A DNA stretch of 64,000 nucleotides, taken from NCBI GenBank assembly GCA_937901915.1, contig CALGUD010000152.1, positions 1 through 64,000 of the forward strand. The letters run 5' to 3'. Below the pieces are notes generated by a model. It saw nothing but the letters and a program-made list of their open reading frames with translations, was not told the origin of the DNA and did not search any database. Of the stretch, positions 8,661-17,962 are shown piece by piece (the first letter of the stretch is position 1; the number at the start of each line of letters is the position of its first letter). The position numbers and the translations under genes are program-made. The stretch is from an uncultured Flavobacteriaceae bacterium. Lineage in GTDB: Bacteria > Bacteroidota > Bacteroidia > Flavobacteriales > Flavobacteriaceae.

Positions 8661-11600
8661 CTTCTTAATGTGATAGGGTTCATGAAATTATAGCTGGTTT
8701 CTGAACTTTTAATATTGCCCGGAAGGACATATTGAAGTTTAATGTCATAGTCCCCATATCTCATAAACTGGTACATTTTATCAACAATATACAGCAGTTC
8801 ACTATCAGGACTGATCTCTTTCTTGTATTGGGCATTGAGTACTTTAAGTCGCACATCCATAAAATCTTTACTGTACACATGGGCAAGGTCATACCTGTAA
8901 GGAAAATAGGTTTTTCTCCATGGGGTATTTTCACCTGTATCCAGGCTGCTTAGATAACTCGTAATTACATTGACTGCCTTTTTTGGTATAGAACCATAAA
9001 TATTGGGGTCCCTGTTTATGCTATAGGGTGTATTAAGGTACCTGGAATAAAGGACCGGGTTCATGTCCTTTGTAAAATACTTGTCATTCAATTTTGCTTC
9101 TACCTGTACCAAAGGCTTGTCTTCTGAGAAGCTGTTTCCTGCAAGTTCAACTTTATCAAACCCAATATGTTCCTGAATGGCAGTAGTAAGTAAAATCACA
9201 TCCGAATAACCCATAACCGGAAGATCTGATGTGCTTTCCACTTCACTTTCAGGTTTTCTCCAGAGATAATGGGTTGTCTTTAAATCACTTATTTTATTCT
9301 TAAATTTATCATATTTGCTTGTACTGAAGTCATAACTTAACCGCTCAATCTCCCCGTCTTCTTTAGAAATATTTTCTGCCCGTGTAGACGTTACAACCAT
9401 GGAATTTTTCTCGTCATAATTTGTAGTTTCTGAATCCTTTTGATTGTTTGTAGTGTTTGCTACGGCATTTTTTGGCACACTGAATACATATAAGGTATAA
9501 CCTTTACTTCTGTCTAACCTGGGAAATTGGTAATGGACTTTATTAGTAGAAGTGTCATAACCAACCGGTACTTTCCCTGATTCACCGTTATCTTCTATAA
9601 ACTTTACATTGGTTGCCCAATTTTTATCTTCAAAAAGATAATCTTGCCCCCTCCTTAACTGGGTGTAGCCTTTATCGTATTCGTCCCGGTAAAAATCGCG
9701 TTGGCCCGGAACAGGATATGTATAAGTAACATTATGTAACGGTATGTAGTCGGGAGCTTCTCCTGTTGTAAATTCATGGCTCTTTTTTTCTGTGGCTTTT
9801 TTACCATTTACCATTACTGTTTCATATTTTCCATTCACCAGTTCAAGGAAACTTACCTCTACCCGCACTTCTAATTTTTTATTTGGGGGAAGGATATCCG
9901 TTGACACAAACATACCCTTGTTTTTATCACTGCCCCACTCCAGTTCCCCGGCTATTTTCTTCCCATCATCTAAAACTTCGAATTTCTCCAGCTTTATTTT
10001 AAAGGTCTTTTTTACCCCATCACTCATAAATTCAAAAGGCTTGTCTACACTCATGGCGAAAGTAGCCTGTGGCATGGCAAATACATCAACCCCCGTTTTA
10101 CCATCGGCCGGGGTAAGGTCTGATATCATTTTGAGTCCGCCCAAGGGCGATTCATCCAGTATGATACATTCGTCACCCAGTGTAACTTCACAACTGTAAT
10201 TTCCTTCTACCATTCCGCCCAATAAGTTATAAGTCCCTGCCACCTGGCCGTGCAGGAAGGTAGGGTTTGGGGCCTTTACCTGGAGAATGGCACCTACCCC
10301 ACCTTTTATAATAGTAAATCTTTCTTCTATCCCAAACAGCCTGATTTTTATACCCAATTCCCCTTCCAGGTAAGCGTACAATTGTCCGCTTGCATACCAT
10401 CCGTCAATACCAAGTTGACTTTCTGTATTAGAGCAGAAAGTTTCTCCGTAATCTTTGAGCATTACATCCATTCCCCCGCCGGCTATAAAGCGTGCGTAGA
10501 GTATTAAAAAATTAATATCACCTGTGTCTAAATGTAAACTATGACCAAAAGCAAAGCCACTGCCGGTACTTAAAGCCCCCTCATCCCTCATATCGAGCTC
10601 ATGGGGATCGACATCCATAACCTCTATTAAATGTGCACTGGGCAAAGGCATCTCCGGGAGGTTGTCTCCCAACATAAAATACCCATCCACTTCAAGGCTC
10701 ATGCCACCCACACCGAGCCTTAAACCTATACGGTCATCGGGTGTTCCGACATGTAAATATTTTTCATTTTCAGAAAGATGGATCACTGCCCACCCGGCTC
10801 GGCCATTAGATGATCTGCCCTGTAGGATACCCGCAGCAACATCTATGTAAATATCTAATTCACCATGTAGCTCTTTACTCTGAAAATCATATTCAATGCC
10901 CAGGTATGCGTTTATACCGGACTCACCTGCGACTTTTGATGGGTAGGCTTCTTTAGATTTGTCAACAAGAGGTATACCTAAATCGGAATCGTAGGAATCA
11001 TTATTGGACTTGGGGTCCTTCATGGTGTTCAGGATTTCATCCTTTGGCGAAATATTCACGTCAAATCCCTGCATTATATGAGCTTCTCCATAGAACCCCA
11101 TTTTCATAACCCCAAAGTTTTTATTGAATGCGATTTCAAAACCGGCCCCTCCATTGATTGCATCAGGATTTATAATCCCAAAAAGCACCATCATTTTTAA
11201 ACCGAGATGGATATCTGTAGTAGGCTCGTAGGCCAATCCTGAGGGTGAAAAAGCGGAACTAAAGCCCCTTCTTTTCATATGGTAAAAGGCCCCCCCGCCA
11301 ATACCTTTTAACGTAATACCTGTGGGTGAATTAGCGGTAGGAAGATTGTCTGCCAGCACATCAAAATACCAATATCTGAAATCTTTTTTTCCAAAAATTG
11401 CATTTGCCCGTATTGTTGTTCCTTGCAGGGCAGCTATTTCTACATCCAGAAAACCTGTAAACCCGTTTCCATATTCAGGGTCATTTCTTAGTAATTTTAA
11501 GCCTCCTGCCATTTTAATTGCCCCAAGATCAGCTTTAATGAAGATTTCCCCCATTGTAATCCCTATGGGTTCAAATTTTAAAGCCCCATTTTTATGTTTA

Positions 11601-13441
11601 GCCAAAGAGGCTATTTCTATTTTTGTTTCGGCGCCAAAATCGCCTTCCATTAAGTTTAAAACCAGGCCGAATCCTAACGCAATCCGTTCTTCTTGTACCG
11701 AAACATTGATTTCTTTAATAGAAACAGGAAAATTACAAAGACTAAGGTCTTTTTCATACCCAAAATAGTCAACACTGAAAATCGTTCCTTGTGTTTGAAT
11801 GATCAGGTTTTGAAATATGATCCCTTCAAATTGCACCTTGTCATCAAGTGATGATTGAGATCCGCTTGCGTTGTTATTTTTTGGTGCAGCTGTTTCCCCT
11901 TTATTGAGTAGTGTACCATTTACATTCAGAGAACCGTTTAGTGTGGCCCTCATATCAAAGCCCTCTTCATCATCCCTGTTGAAGGTCATTTCAATTCCTG
12001 AATTAGGTGAAAGGGTCGCTTTTCCGACAAAAGCATCAAAATTTATTTCACTGCCGAGGTTGGCTGTTAGCTGGATTTTAGTTCTATCTATGAATCCGGT
12101 AAAGAGAATTGAGCTATTATTTTCCTTATTATTCTGTTTTTTCTCATTTTCCGTTGGACCACCGCTTATGGGCAATACAAGTTTTCCACCAAGTTGTCCG
12201 GATATCAGGCGATCGGCTTCAAATGATATTTCATAATAGTCCAGCCCATACTGCCATCCGTTTTTCCTGGAAGTAATACCTTCTGAAACGGGAAATACAT
12301 TCCGGGCATGAATTTTCCCGGAGAATCCTTTGTTGTCCAATATCAACCTGGTAGCCCCTATAAATATTCGTTTTTCACTATTTCTATTTGTGCGGAATTG
12401 TTTGGGCAATCCTACTTCGGCAGATCCTATAAAAACACCCCTCCAGTCCAAAGAAAAGTCTTCGGGGGATTTATGGTCGCTGGAATCGAAAGTGGCCTGT
12501 TTTACAGAAAAAATTAACATATCCTGATATCCGGTTAATGCAAAATGCGGGAAGGTTGTTTCAATCATTATATCATTCCAGTCCATTGTAGTGGCAGTGA
12601 ATGTTCCCGAAACCCTGTTCTCTACCTGGGTTACGGATTTATCCGGATGTACATACGAAATTTTTCCCGGGAGCTGTTCCCCGTTAGGGCCAACAGGAAC
12701 TACCACATTCCTTGGAAATTGTACCTCCCCTACAAGTTGCATATCCTTTAAACCTTCGCAGGTTAACTTAGCATACGTCCGGCCTACATTATTCATTGCA
12801 GGATCTGTATTTTGGGACCTGTAATCTACTGATCCTTTTAACAGTGTTATCCATTTCCCGCTATTGGGTATAAAAACATCACCCAGTAATGCGAGATTAA
12901 CATCTTCATGAATTCCCCCATTATGGGTGACTTTTACATTATCGGCACCAAAAAAAATTTCTATGGGTTTTCCTTGACTATCAGTTTGAGGCAACTTGAT
13001 TCGTATAAAAGCAGTGAGTTCAGCATAATCCTTAGTTACTTTAGCCCTGATATAACCAATGGCATATTCAACCGAGCCAAAAGTCCCTTTCGTACCAACA
13101 GGCAAAGTGTGGATATCACTTTCTGCAAGGCTTTCTACCCATCTGTTTTTTTCATCGATCTCTGCGAAGCCTGCTTTGGCATGTTCCCTTGCCTCCAATA
13201 CTTTTGCGGGAACAGGATACTCTGCAGCGAGTTTTTCATAGTTAAACCCAGAAGCCTCCGAAGAATTGAATATTTTGTCTACAGGGAATTTTTCATCAAT
13301 CTCCGGAAAAGTATATTCTTTGGGAGCATGAGTAATAATTACAGGATTTTTTACAGTAAGGGAATCGTTCTCTTTTTCGAAGTGGCCCAAATTGTCAACA
13401 GAAAAAACAGACAATACGGAAGACAATATTGTAACAAACAT
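8657..13441 (-). CDS. Large exported protein of unknown function, operon leader
   Basis: This is a 1594-residue protein that I do not recognise. An in-frame TAA lies two codons before the ATG, so this start is the first possible. The N-terminus (MFVTILSSVLSVFSVDN) looks like a short signal peptide. Residues about 130-1080 are rich in alternating hydrophobic/polar strands and glycine (many GxxxL and LxGxxxL patterns), as in beta-solenoid or barrel-like proteins. An Ig-like segment begins near residue 1110 (LTPADGKTGVDVFAMPQATF), and a further Ig/FN3-like region follows to about 1400. No sorting domain or enzymatic motif is visible. It is the first gene of the surface operon, with a -7 element near 13564-13571. 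It could be a scaffold for the SprB-repeat and FN3 proteins. Confidence 0.65.
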   Translation of the reverse strand: MFVTILSSVLSVFSVDNLGHFEKENDSLTVKNPVIITHAPKEYTFPEIDEKFPVDKIFNSSEASGFNYEKLAAEYPVPAKVLEAREHAKAGFAEIDEKNRWVESLAESDIHTLPVGTKGTFGSVEYAIGYIRAKVTKDYAELTAFIRIKLPQTDSQGKPIEIFFGADNVKVTHNGGIHEDVNLALLGDVFIPNSGKWITLLKGSVDYRSQNTDPAMNNVGRTYAKLTCEGLKDMQLVGEVQFPRNVVVPVGPNGEQLPGKISYVHPDKSVTQVENRVSGTFTATTMDWNDIMIETTFPHFALTGYQDMLIFSVKQATFDSSDHKSPEDFSLDWRGVFIGSAEVGLPKQFRTNRNSEKRIFIGATRLILDNKGFSGKIHARNVFPVSEGITSRKNGWQYGLDYYEISFEADRLISGQLGGKLVLPISGGPTENEKKQNNKENNSSILFTGFIDRTKIQLTANLGSEINFDAFVGKATLSPNSGIEMTFNRDDEEGFDMRATLNGSLNVNGTLLNKGETAAPKNNNASGSQSSLDDKVQFEGIIFQNLIIQTQGTIFSVDYFGYEKDLSLCNFPVSIKEINVSVQEERIALGFGLVLNLMEGDFGAETKIEIASLAKHKNGALKFEPIGITMGEIFIKADLGAIKMAGGLKLLRNDPEYGNGFTGFLDVEIAALQGTTIRANAIFGKKDFRYWYFDVLADNLPTANSPTGITLKGIGGGAFYHMKRRGFSSAFSPSGLAYEPTTDIHLGLKMMVLFGIINPDAINGGAGFEIAFNKNFGVMKMGFYGEAHIMQGFDVNISPKDEILNTMKDPKSNNDSYDSDLGIPLVDKSKEAYPSKVAGESGINAYLGIEYDFQSKELHGELDIYIDVAAGILQGRSSNGRAGWAVIHLSENEKYLHVGTPDDRIGLRLGVGGMSLEVDGYFMLGDNLPEMPLPSAHLIEVMDVDPHELDMRDEGALSTGSGFAFGHSLHLDTGDINFLILYARFIAGGGMDVMLKDYGETFCSNTESQLGIDGWYASGQLYAYLEGELGIKIRLFGIEERFTIIKGGVGAILQVKAPNPTFLHGQVAGTYNLLGGMVEGNYSCEVTLGDECIILDESPLGGLKMISDLTPADGKTGVDVFAMPQATFAMSVDKPFEFMSDGVKKTFKIKLEKFEVLDDGKKIAGELEWGSDKNKGMFVSTDILPPNKKLEVRVEVSFLELVNGKYETVMVNGKKATEKKSHEFTTGEAPDYIPLHNVTYTYPVPGQRDFYRDEYDKGYTQLRRGQDYLFEDKNWATNVKFIEDNGESGKVPVGYDTSTNKVHYQFPRLDRSKGYTLYVFSVPKNAVANTTNNQKDSETTNYDEKNSMVVTSTRAENISKEDGEIERLSYDFSTSKYDKFKNKISDLKTTHYLWRKPESEVESTSDLPVMGYSDVILLTTAIQEHIGFDKVELAGNSFSEDKPLVQVEAKLNDKYFTKDMNPVLYSRYLNTPYSINRDPNIYGSIPKKAVNVITSYLSSLDTGENTPWRKTYFPYRYDLAHVYSKDFMDVRLKVLNAQYKKEISPDSELLYIVDKMYQFMRYGDYDIKLQYVLPGNIKSSETSYNFMNPITLRR

Positions 13442-13563
13442 AATTTATGGTTAGTTGGTTATTTATGAAACCCTTGAGGTTCATAACGATAAATATCATA
13501 TTCAAACTGACTAATTTGCTAATAGCTTATTTAACAAATAATTATGAAATTTTTATCGACCCG

Positions 13564-13571
13564 CAAACATA
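13564..13571 (-). promoter_or_regulatory. Putative -7 element of the surface operon
   Basis: On the minus strand this reads TATGTTTG, a perfect match to the Bacteroidetes -7 consensus TAnnTTTG. It would place the transcript start near 13557 and give a leader of about 115 bases before the ATG at 13441. No clear TTG at -33 was found, so the call is tentative. The rest of the 257-base gap (13442-13698) is AT-rich, with no other feature seen. Confidence 0.4.
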
Positions 13572-13698
13572 AATTTTATTGTAATAGAACTTTATCGAAT
13601 TTGTAACATTCTTTTGTCTATATGTAACACTTTTAAGGGATAATGCTTTATCTGTTGTATTCCTGTCCCCAAAATTATCATTTGAATTCTTAATACGT

Positions 13699-14784
13699 TT
13701 ATTTTAAATTTCTAATAATGCTCACTATTTTATCAATATCTTTAGTTGTGTTATAAAAATGAAAACTGGCTCTTAATTTACCACCTCGGAATGAACAAAT
13801 AACATCCCGGCTTTTTAATTCTTTTAAAACACTTTCATCAGCATTTAAGCTAAAAATTGTTGAATGGTTATTTCTTTGAACAATAGCATCATCTAATAAG
13901 TTAAGTTCTGCAAATTTCGCTTTCGCGTACACTGAAAGCTCCTTTAAGTGTGCTTCAATTTCACTTATTCCGATTTTATTAAAGGTGTTTTCGATTGAAA
14001 ATTTTAAACTGCCGTAGTTTAAAGTGTCGTGATGTCCGGGTTCAAAGTGGTTGGTTAAATGATTTTTATTTTTTAAAAAATCTTCTTCACGTGCATCATA
14101 CTTGAAAGACTCCTTAAAAATTTCATTCTTAATTTGCTCTTTAAAAGCGAAAAAACCATTACCAAAACCTGCCAGCATCCATTTATAACCACTAGATCCT
14201 ATAATATCTATTTCCGATTCTGAAAAATTGAATGTTTCTGTTCCGAAGTACTGGGTTCCATCGCCTACAAATAAGGTTTCAGGATACTTTTTTTTAAGCC
14301 TGTTAATAAAGTCCAGGTCAATTTTAATCCCACTTACATACTGTACAATACTAAAAGCAAAAAGAGTTGGCTTAACTTTTTCAAAAGCAGTTTCAATATT
14401 CTTTTCTAAATTTTCATCAACCTTTACCGTATTAAATTTATATCCTTTAGCCATTACAGGCCAGTTTACTGAAGGATAATCCCCCTCAAGCAATAAAACT
14501 GTCTGATCGGGATTAATTCCATTTATTAATGTATTAAATCCAAATGAAAAATTAGGGACCAAAACAGTATTCAGAGCTTCTGCATGTAAAAATTCTGCTA
14601 CAGTTTTCCTTATTTCTTCAAAAAAGACAGGGTATGAATCCCTGAACATACTTCCCTTTATTAAATAATCGAGTTCATGTTCCTGCCTCCATTCCATAAG
14701 GCTTTCTGAAAGAAGTCCGCAACTTGCGGTATTGGTATAGGAGTATTGAGTTAAAATAGGAAAATCATTACTAATCTTTTTCAT
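13699..14784 (-). CDS. Aminotransferase class V family protein (PLP-dependent)
   Basis: This 361-residue fold-type I PLP enzyme belongs to the class V / isopenicillin-N-epimerase-like group. Visible motifs are the cofactor-binding VGDGTQYFG (Asp175) and the Schiff-base lysine in GSSGYKWMLAGFGNGF (Lys201). The C-terminal small domain ends in LRASFHFYNTTKDIDKIV, which is typical of cysteine-desulfurase relatives. It lacks the catalytic cysteine loop expected of an IscS/SufS desulfurase, so an aminotransferase, lyase or epimerase role on an unknown amino acid is more likely. It is a single-gene unit divergent from the 2TM-folA operon. The substrate cannot be deduced. Confidence 0.8.
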   Translation of the reverse strand: MKKISNDFPILTQYSYTNTASCGLLSESLMEWRQEHELDYLIKGSMFRDSYPVFFEEIRKTVAEFLHAEALNTVLVPNFSFGFNTLINGINPDQTVLLLEGDYPSVNWPVMAKGYKFNTVKVDENLEKNIETAFEKVKPTLFAFSIVQYVSGIKIDLDFINRLKKKYPETLFVGDGTQYFGTETFNFSESEIDIIGSSGYKWMLAGFGNGFFAFKEQIKNEIFKESFKYDAREEDFLKNKNHLTNHFEPGHHDTLNYGSLKFSIENTFNKIGISEIEAHLKELSVYAKAKFAELNLLDDAIVQRNNHSTIFSLNADESVLKELKSRDVICSFRGGKLRASFHFYNTTKDIDKIVSIIRNLK

Positions 14785-14841
14785 TTTTTATTTCTTAAAT
14801 TTGATATATTAAAGGTATTAATAATATTATCTTTTAAACAA

Positions 14842-15213
14842 GTGGAAAAAATAAATATTCAACAGCACGAACTCATCGAGAATGCCCAGGCGCGTATAAA
14901 ACAAAAAAAGGCACTTTATTTTCATTTTATACTCTTTGTGGTTACCGGCATTTTTATGTATATCATAAACCGCGTTCTCAACTATTATGATGAGTATGAT
15001 TGGTATCTGTGGATTTTAGTTGTCTGGGGATTTTTGTTTGTACTTCACTTTATTAATGTCTTTATCACCAATAAATTTTTAGGTAAAAACTGGGAGCGAA
15101 AACAAAGGGAAAAACTCGTTGAGTTACAAAAGGAAAGAATTGCAGATATTAAAAGAAGTTTGGATCAGAATGAACCGCTACCTGAACTCAAAAAAGATAA
15201 TTTTACAGAATGA
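14842..15213 (+). CDS. 2TM domain-containing membrane protein
   Basis: This 123-residue protein probably starts at GTG (14842). It has two transmembrane helices at about residues 24-43 and 52-73 (LYFHFILFVVTGIFMYIINR and WYLWILVVWGFLFVLHFINVF), a short linker rich in Asp/Tyr, and a charged C-terminal tail ending in a helix (KNWERKQREKLVELQKERI). This layout matches the 2TM domain found alone or in front of LytTR/histidine-kinase proteins in Bacteroidetes. No signalling domain is fused here. Its end overlaps the start of folA by 4 bases, so it is the first gene of a three-gene operon. Its function is unknown. Confidence 0.75.
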   Translation: MEKINIQQHELIENAQARIKQKKALYFHFILFVVTGIFMYIINRVLNYYDEYDWYLWILVVWGFLFVLHFINVFITNKFLGKNWERKQREKLVELQKERIADIKRSLDQNEPLPELKKDNFTE

Positions 15214-15692
15214 CCACTATTATTGCAGCCGTTGGTGAAAATAATGCCCTTGGTAAAGACAACGACCTTGTATGGCATTTACCCGATGACTTTAAACGCT
15301 TTAAAGAGCTTACAACCGGGCATTATATTATAATGGGAAGAAAAACCTTTGAATCTTTTCCCAAACCTCTTCCTAACCGTACGCATGTAGTTATAACAAG
15401 GCAAAAAGATTATAAGCCAGAAGGGTGTATTGTAGTAAACAGTATTGAAAAAGCACTGGAACTGGCAAAAGGTGATGAGCAACCTTTTATTATTGGTGGC
15501 GGGGAAATTTACAAATTGGGTCTACCTTTTAGTGATAAAATTGAATTAACCAGAGTTCATGAATCATTTGATGCCGACACTTTTTTTCCTGAAATAAATG
15601 AACACGAATGGGAACTAAGCAAAAGTGTACATCATCCTAAAGATGAAAAACATAAGCACGATTTTACCTATCTGACCTATTTTAAAAAATGA
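15210..15692 (+). CDS. folA: Dihydrofolate reductase
   Basis: This 160-residue enzyme reduces dihydrofolate to tetrahydrofolate with NADPH, supplying one-carbon carriers for thymidylate and purine synthesis. The length is standard. Visible motifs are IIAAVGENNALGKDNDLVWHLPDD with the catalytic Asp in the LPDD stretch, the NADPH-binding GRKTFESF and NRTHVVITR, and the conserved FIIGGGEIYKLGLP loop. It overlaps the 2TM gene by 4 bases and the following kinase-like gene by 4 bases, so all three are co-translated. Confidence in the family is very high. Confidence 0.97.
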   Translation: MTTIIAAVGENNALGKDNDLVWHLPDDFKRFKELTTGHYIIMGRKTFESFPKPLPNRTHVVITRQKDYKPEGCIVVNSIEKALELAKGDEQPFIIGGGEIYKLGLPFSDKIELTRVHESFDADTFFPEINEHEWELSKSVHHPKDEKHKHDFTYLTYFKK

Positions 15693-16549
15693 CTTCCGAA
15701 AAGCTTCAGCATATTATCCCTGATATTGAAGCAGCCCTCAATTTAAAAATCTTCAGTTCCACTCCCTTATCCGGTGGTGATATTAACGATGTTTTTTTAA
15801 TGGAAACCAATTGTGATAAGTTGGTTGTAAAAGTAAACAGTGCATCAGCTTTTCCGGGTATGTTTGAAGCAGAAAAAGAAGGCCTCGATGCTCTTAGAAA
15901 CACAAATGCAATTAAAATTCCTGAAGTTTTTTCGGTGGGTAGTTACAACGATATTGCTTACCTGCTTTTAGAATACATCCCACCCGGGCCGGAAAGAGAA
16001 AATTTCTGGGAGGATTTTGGAGAAAAAATGGCTTTACTGCATCAAAACACAAATAAGAAATTCGGATTTAACAAATCAAACTATATAGGAAGTTTACCGC
16101 AATCAAATGAGTGGTGTACTTCGGCATATGAGTTTTATATCACCCAAAGGCTGAACCCTCAGTTTAAAATGGCATCTGTAAAAGGTTATTCATTTAAAAA
16201 TTTAAGTATATTTTATAAAAAATTAGAAGAAATTATCCCCGAGGAAAGTGCTTCTTTAATACATGGAGATTTGTGGAGTGGCAACTATATTATTGATAAC
16301 GATGGCCAGGCTTGTTTAATGGACCCTTCAGTGTCTTATTTTCACAGGGAAATGGATATTGCCATGATGCAACTTTTTGGAGGATTTAATGAAGTACTGT
16401 TTAATATTTACAATGAAATCTTCCCTTTAAAGGAGGAATGGAAAAGCAGGCTGGATATCTGGCAACTTTACTATTTGCTGGTGCACTTAAACTTGTTTGG
16501 GAGTAGCTATTATGAAAGTGTGAACAGGATATTAAGTAAATACGCTTAA
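15689..16549 (+). CDS. Fructosamine kinase family protein
   Basis: This 286-residue protein has the aminoglycoside-phosphotransferase/fructosamine-3-kinase fold. The N-lobe has LSGGDINDVFLM and the ATP-site lysine in LVVKVNSAS. The catalytic loop is LIHGDLWSGNYIID (Asp as base, Asn as metal ligand), followed by the metal-binding LMDPSVSYFHREMDIAMMQLFGGF. Family members phosphorylate sugars attached to amines on glycated proteins, which starts their repair. The length fits the bacterial family. It is the last gene of the folA operon and converges with murI, their stops overlapping by 4 bases. The natural substrate is unknown. Confidence 0.88.
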   Translation: MTSEKLQHIIPDIEAALNLKIFSSTPLSGGDINDVFLMETNCDKLVVKVNSASAFPGMFEAEKEGLDALRNTNAIKIPEVFSVGSYNDIAYLLLEYIPPGPERENFWEDFGEKMALLHQNTNKKFGFNKSNYIGSLPQSNEWCTSAYEFYITQRLNPQFKMASVKGYSFKNLSIFYKKLEEIIPEESASLIHGDLWSGNYIIDNDGQACLMDPSVSYFHREMDIAMMQLFGGFNEVLFNIYNEIFPLKEEWKSRLDIWQLYYLLVHLNLFGSSYYESVNRILSKYA

Positions 16550-17334
16550 AAATTCAGATAATCCGCTTCAAAATCATCTTTTACATCACTTAAAAATATT
16601 TTAAGTAAATCTTTATCACTATTTGTAAAAAATTTCAGAGACGGTTTAACATGTCTATTATTTAACAGGTTATGTTTCTTCAGAATGTTACCGGTTTGCC
16701 TTGCTACTGCTTCACCTGAATCAATAATTTGCACCGAATCCGGAAGTATTTTTTTTATTTCCGGTATTAAATAGGGATAATGTGTACATCCTAGCACTAA
16801 ATAATCGGCTTTGGCGGCTATAAAAGGTTCTAAATATCTTTTAAGGAGACCCCTCATTTCCGTAGTTTCTATTTTACCTGCTTCAATGAGAGGCACTAAT
16901 CCTTCTCCACGCTGTTCTACAATTGTTATTCCTCCGGCATACATGTCAGTGGTTTTGCTAAAGAGTTCACTGGTTAATGTTCCTTTGGTTGCTAAAATTC
17001 CTACTACCCCGTTCATGGAATTAATTGCAGCCGGTTTTATGGCGGGTTCTATCCCTATAAATGGAATCTCGAATTTTTTACGAAGATACGTAATAGCGTT
17101 TGTTGTTGCCGTATTACATGCTACAACAATGATCTTACATTTTTTTTCAAGAAGCAGCTCGGTGTTTTTGATACTGAGATCAAGGATTTCCTGTGATGAT
17201 TTTTCTCCATAAGGGGCATTTTTACTATCAGCCAGATAAATAGTGGACTCGTTGGGAAGAAGTTCATGAATTTCTTTCCAGATAGAAGTACCTCCTACTC
17301 CCGAATCAAAAATACCTATGGGATTACTGTTCAT
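16546..17334 (-). CDS. murI: Glutamate racemase
   Basis: This 262-residue cytoplasmic enzyme interconverts L- and D-glutamate for peptidoglycan. The two catalytic cysteines are present: Cys73 in VVACNTATTNAI and Cys183 in LVLGCTHYPYL. The N-terminal GIFDSGVGG (Asp10) is also present. The length is standard. It is the last gene of the envelope block that runs from the CBS-domain gene, but a strong hairpin terminator (17375-17402) separates it from ompH, so much of its expression may come from its own promoter or read-through. Confidence 0.96.
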   Translation of the reverse strand: MNSNPIGIFDSGVGGTSIWKEIHELLPNESTIYLADSKNAPYGEKSSQEILDLSIKNTELLLEKKCKIIVVACNTATTNAITYLRKKFEIPFIGIEPAIKPAAINSMNGVVGILATKGTLTSELFSKTTDMYAGGITIVEQRGEGLVPLIEAGKIETTEMRGLLKRYLEPFIAAKADYLVLGCTHYPYLIPEIKKILPDSVQIIDSGEAVARQTGNILKKHNLLNNRHVKPSLKFFTNSDKDLLKIFLSDVKDDFEADYLNF

Positions 17335-17374
17335 TTAGTAAATTTACTATAAAAGTATGGGAGAAATTACAAAA

Positions 17375-17402
17375 AAACCCCATAGTTTACGCTATGGGGT
17401 TT
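17375..17402 (-). terminator. Rho-independent terminator after ompH
   Basis: An 11-bp perfect inverted repeat (AAACCCCATAG / CTATGGGGTTT) with a 6-base loop lies between ompH and murI. On the minus strand the right arm runs into seven T residues, so it is correctly oriented to end the ompH/bamA transcript. Confidence 0.85.
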
Positions 17403-17422
17403 AATTATACTTTTATTGAATT

Positions 17423-17932
17423 TTAGAATCCTAATTCTTTTTTTACTTCAGGTAAAAGATCTTTACCAGTAGCTAAAAGTACTCCTGAACCAGCAGATGA
17501 GTCTAATACATAATCAAACCCCTGTGCTTTTCCTATTTTAAGGATGGCATCGTTTGCTTTTTGCAAGATCGGCTCTAAAATTTCCATTCTTTTTTTACTA
17601 AGCTCCTGTTGTGCAACCTGGTTTGCTTGCTGAATGTTTTGTTGCATTCCTTGTAATTCCTGCGTTCTTTGAAGATTTACTTCTTCAGTTTGAGTAGGCC
17701 CTTCTTTTTCATAAAGCGCAGCTTTTGTTTGAAGTTCCTGCATTGATGTCCTGATATCCGTCTCATAGGTTTTGCTAAGCTTTGTAAGTTCGGCTTCTGC
17801 AGCTTTCATTTCGGGCATATCAGTTAATAATGCTTGTACGTCTATATGGGCGATTTTGCTTTGCGCGTTTACAAATCCCATAGTTCCTACTACCAATGCG
17901 AATGCTATTAATAATGTTTTTAATTGTTTCAT
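17423..17932 (-). CDS. OmpH/Skp family periplasmic chaperone
   Basis: This 169-residue protein has a signal peptide (LLIAFALVVGTMGFVNAQ). An OmpH/Skp domain follows: the N-terminal strand SKIAHIDVQALLTDMPEM, a long helical coiled-coil arm at about residues 45-120 rich in Gln/Glu/Lys, and a C-terminal strand GFDYVLDSSAGSGVLLATG. Skp trimers hold unfolded outer-membrane proteins in the periplasm on their way to BamA. It is the second of two ompH genes directly downstream of bamA and is followed by a strong terminator. Confidence 0.92.
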   Translation of the reverse strand: MKQLKTLLIAFALVVGTMGFVNAQSKIAHIDVQALLTDMPEMKAAEAELTKLSKTYETDIRTSMQELQTKAALYEKEGPTQTEEVNLQRTQELQGMQQNIQQANQVAQQELSKKRMEILEPILQKANDAILKIGKAQGFDYVLDSSAGSGVLLATGKDLLPEVKKELGF

Positions 17933-17962
17933 GATGTTCTAATTGATTTTAATTTAAAATTT

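Noticed and set aside
12908..13468. A 186-codon open frame on the plus strand opposite the 1594-residue gene
   Set aside because: It lies wholly antisense to a long coding sequence, has no domain pattern and reads like a mirror of that gene's codon structure.
13442..13698. Possible extra small gene or RNA in the gap before the surface operon
   Set aside because: AT-rich without a stable hairpin or conserved frame; only a promoter element is supported.
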